A DNA stretch of 6,832 bases from Verrucomicrobiota bacterium (GTDB lineage Bacteria; Verrucomicrobiota; Verrucomicrobiia; Limisphaerales; JADLHS01), in NCBI GenBank assembly GCA_004297495.1, contig SCTL01000733.1, positions 1-6,832 of the forward strand. The letters are read 5' to 3'. The notes beneath the pieces are model-generated. The model searched no databases. It saw only the letters and a list, made by a program, of their open reading frames with translations, and had not been told where the DNA came from. A program made the position numbers and the translations under genes. Below are positions 4,966 through 6,832 of this stretch, piece after piece (the stretch's first letter is position 1; every line of letters begins with the position of its first letter).

Positions 4966-6832
4966 TCAAATCCACCGCTTGCGCAACATCCACATCTTGA
5001 TGACTTGCGTGAGAGCGACGTAGCAAATGAGCGTGGCTCCGAGCAACGGCCAGTATAGCCACGGCAACGGCACAAACCCCAGATACGGCCCCAGCGGTGA
5101 ATACGGCAGTAGCGCGCCAACGCCCATGATGGCAAACGTCGTCAACGTCAGTTGCCAGCTCGCGCGCGATTGGATGAACGGAATCTGGTTCGTGCGGATG
5201 ACGTGGACGATGAGCGTTTGGGTCATCAGCGATTCCACGAACCAGCCCGTGCTAAACAGCGCGGCGGCGTAAGTGTGATCGGTGTCAATGGGATTGGCGA
5301 AGCGCGCGGCCAAGGCCGCCGGCGCGGCCAAGGCTACGTTGCTGCATTTGAAGACAAACCACATCAGCGCGTAGGTCGTGTAATCAAAAATGGAACTGAT
5401 TGGGCCGATGAACATGATGAACCGGGAGATTTCGCCCATGTGCCACGGACGCGGTTTCGAGATGATGGCCGAGCCGACGTTGTCTGTGGGAATTGGCACT
5501 TGCGAAAAATCGTACAGCAGATTGTTCGACAACACTTGAATCGGCTGCATCGGCAGATAGGGCAGCCACGCGCTGGCACCCAACACGCTGAACATGTTGC
5601 CGAAGTTGGAACTCGCACCCATGCGGATGTATTTCAGGATGTTCACGAACACTTTGCGGCCTTCGAGCACGCCCTCCTCCAGCACCATCAAATCTTTCTC
5701 CAGCAGAATCATGTCGGCGGATTCCTTGGCGATGTCCACCGCGTTATCCACGGAAAGGCCCACGTCCGCGGCACGGAGCGCGGGCGCATCGTTAATGCCG
5801 TCTCCCATGAAGCCGACGACGTGTTTGTTGCGCTGCAAAGCCTGCACGACGCGCTTTTTGTGCGCAGGGGAAAGGCGCGCGAAAACGTCCGTCGTCTCGA
5901 CTTCCTTGGCGAGTTCATCCTCCGTCAATTTCTCCACTTGACTGCCCAACAGAACTTTCTCCGCGTGAATCCCAACCTCGCTGCAAACCTTGCGCGTGAC
6001 GAGATCGTTGTCGCCAGTGAGCACCTTCACGGTCACGCCGTTTTGCCTGAGCGCGGTTATGGCTTTGGCTGCGGAGTCTTTGGGCGGATCGAGGAACGCG
6101 AGGTAGCCAGTCAGTACGAGACTGCATTCGTCAGCTTTCGAGAAAGTGGTTTGCGCGCCGAGTTTTTTGGTGGCGACTGCGAGCACCCGGAAACCGTCCT
6201 CGCTCAGATCGTTGACCTGTTCCACAAGGTCGCCAGCTAGAATCGGCTCCATCGGGAAAATTTCACCCTCGCTTTCAAAGTGCGTGCATTTGGCGAACAC
6301 GGCTTCGGGCGCGCCCTTGGTGAGCAATTGTCGCTCGCCGTTCGCTCCTTCGATGGCCACGGACATCATGCGCCGCGAGAAGTCGAATGGGATTTCATCC
6401 ACCATCTTGTAGTTGGCAACGCCGAGTTCTTTGTGCAGTTGCTGGTGTTTCAAGACCGCACGGTCGAGGACGTTTTTCAATCCGGTCTGGAAATGACTGA
6501 TGAGATACGCGTCGCGCATCACGGCTTCGCTTTCGTTTTTGAAAACGTCCACGTGCAGTTCGAGGATGACGTGATCAATCGTGAGCGTGCCGGTCTTGTC
6601 CGTGCAGAGCACGTCCATCGCGCCAAAGTTCTGGATGGAGTTGAGTTTCTTGACGATGACTTTCTTCTTCGACATCGCCAGCGCGCCTTTCGAGAGACAG
6701 ACGGAAACAATCATCGGCAGCATTTCCGGCGTGAGGCCCACGGCCACGGCCATCGCGAAGAAAAAGGCGTCCTTCCAGTTGTGCTTGAACAATCCGTTGA
6801 TGAGGAAAACCGTCGGCACCATCACCAGCATG
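4966..6832 (-). CDS. mgtA: Magnesium-translocating P-type ATPase (MgtA/MgtB family), C-terminal part
   Basis: The gene is cut by the right edge; the last 621 residues of an expected 850-900 are present. MgtA-type P3B ATPases import Mg2+ across the inner membrane using ATP. Visible landmarks, numbered in the fragment, are TM4 motif TPEMLPM (34-40), phosphorylation site DKTGTLT with Asp78, nucleotide-binding KGAPEAV (172-178), DPPK (248-251), TGDN (272-275) and hinge MGDGINDAP (342-350). The C-terminal membrane part carries the family-specific NNLLYDFSQVPIPTDN (436-451) and 'TLIVHVIRTNQIPFIQSRAS' (539-558), which separate it from Ca2+ and heavy-metal ATPases. All catalytic residues shown are intact. 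Compared with E. coli MgtA as I remember it, the loop before 'TGWFVESL' (about 495-527) is some 20 residues longer and Ala-rich. The promoter and any Mg2+-sensing leader would lie outside the window. Two small membrane-protein genes follow on the same strand. Confidence 0.95.
   Translation of the reverse strand, partial: MLVMVPTVFLINGLFKHNWKDAFFFAMAVAVGLTPEMLPMIVSVCLSKGALAMSKKKVIVKKLNSIQNFGAMDVLCTDKTGTLTIDHVILELHVDVFKNESEAVMRDAYLISHFQTGLKNVLDRAVLKHQQLHKELGVANYKMVDEIPFDFSRRMMSVAIEGANGERQLLTKGAPEAVFAKCTHFESEGEIFPMEPILAGDLVEQVNDLSEDGFRVLAVATKKLGAQTTFSKADECSLVLTGYLAFLDPPKDSAAKAITALRQNGVTVKVLTGDNDLVTRKVCSEVGIHAEKVLLGSQVEKLTEDELAKEVETTDVFARLSPAHKKRVVQALQRNKHVVGFMGDGINDAPALRAADVGLSVDNAVDIAKESADMILLEKDLMVLEEGVLEGRKVFVNILKYIRMGASSNFGNMFSVLGASAWLPYLPMQPIQVLSNNLLYDFSQVPIPTDNVGSAIISKPRPWHMGEISRFIMFIGPISSIFDYTTYALMWFVFKCSNVALAAPAALAARFANPIDTDHTYAAALFSTGWFVESLMTQTLIVHVIRTNQIPFIQSRASWQLTLTTFAIMGVGALLPYSPLGPYLGFVPLPWLYWPLLGATLICYVALTQVIKMWMLRKRWI

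Noticed and set aside
4736..5062. Upstream extension of the 66-residue gene to a 175-codon minus-strand frame
   Set aside because: The extra part overlaps the two-TM protein and the mgtA 3' end in another frame and has no protein character.
5152..6240. Plus-strand open frame of 362 codons antisense to mgtA
   Set aside because: His/Arg/Val-rich shadow translation without domain pattern; the minus strand encodes the full set of P-type ATPase motifs here.

Overview
This is a GC-rich bacterial chromosomal segment. The best guess for the host is a member of the Verrucomicrobiota (Limisphaerales/Pedosphaera-like), probably uncultured. This is an inference from protein style: a MacA-type adaptor with a split MacB-like ABC pair, an Rcp1-like stand-alone receiver, and surface-protein tails of kinds I associate with that phylum. 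No rRNA, tRNA, CRISPR array, transposase or integrase is visible.

Layout. (1) 1-2514, plus strand: a three-gene efflux operon. It holds the C-terminal part of a periplasmic adaptor (HlyD/MacA type), an ABC ATPase and a MacB-type permease; the last two overlap by ATGA. Together they would span the envelope and pump a substrate out, probably with an outer-membrane channel encoded elsewhere. (2) 2534-3011, minus strand: a single-domain response regulator that has lost both its phosphoacceptor Asp and its reading frame. A good ribosome binding site precedes it. (3) 3012-4161: a broken region. A 101-residue C-terminal fragment of one surface protein (minus strand, 3115-3420) and a 246-residue C-terminal fragment of a parallel beta-helix surface protein (plus strand, 3421-4161) are joined back to back at their truncated 5' sides. 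A perfect 11-bp inverted repeat lies between the first fragment and the regulator gene. (4) 4162-4534: a convergent intergenic stretch dominated by a degenerate 21-bp tandem repeat. (5) 4535-6832, minus strand: an mgtA-type Mg2+ P-type ATPase, cut by the window edge, followed closely by two small membrane-protein genes that look co-transcribed with it.

The two ends look like intact, ordinary transport operons. The middle (about 2.5-4.5 kb) looks like a zone of gene decay, rearrangement and repeat growth, or in part like an assembly problem. The most notable points are the strand switch at about 3420, the frameshifted Asp-less receiver, the 21-bp heptad-coding repeat, and the two unrecognised small membrane proteins behind mgtA. 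I did not find a clear new multi-gene system.
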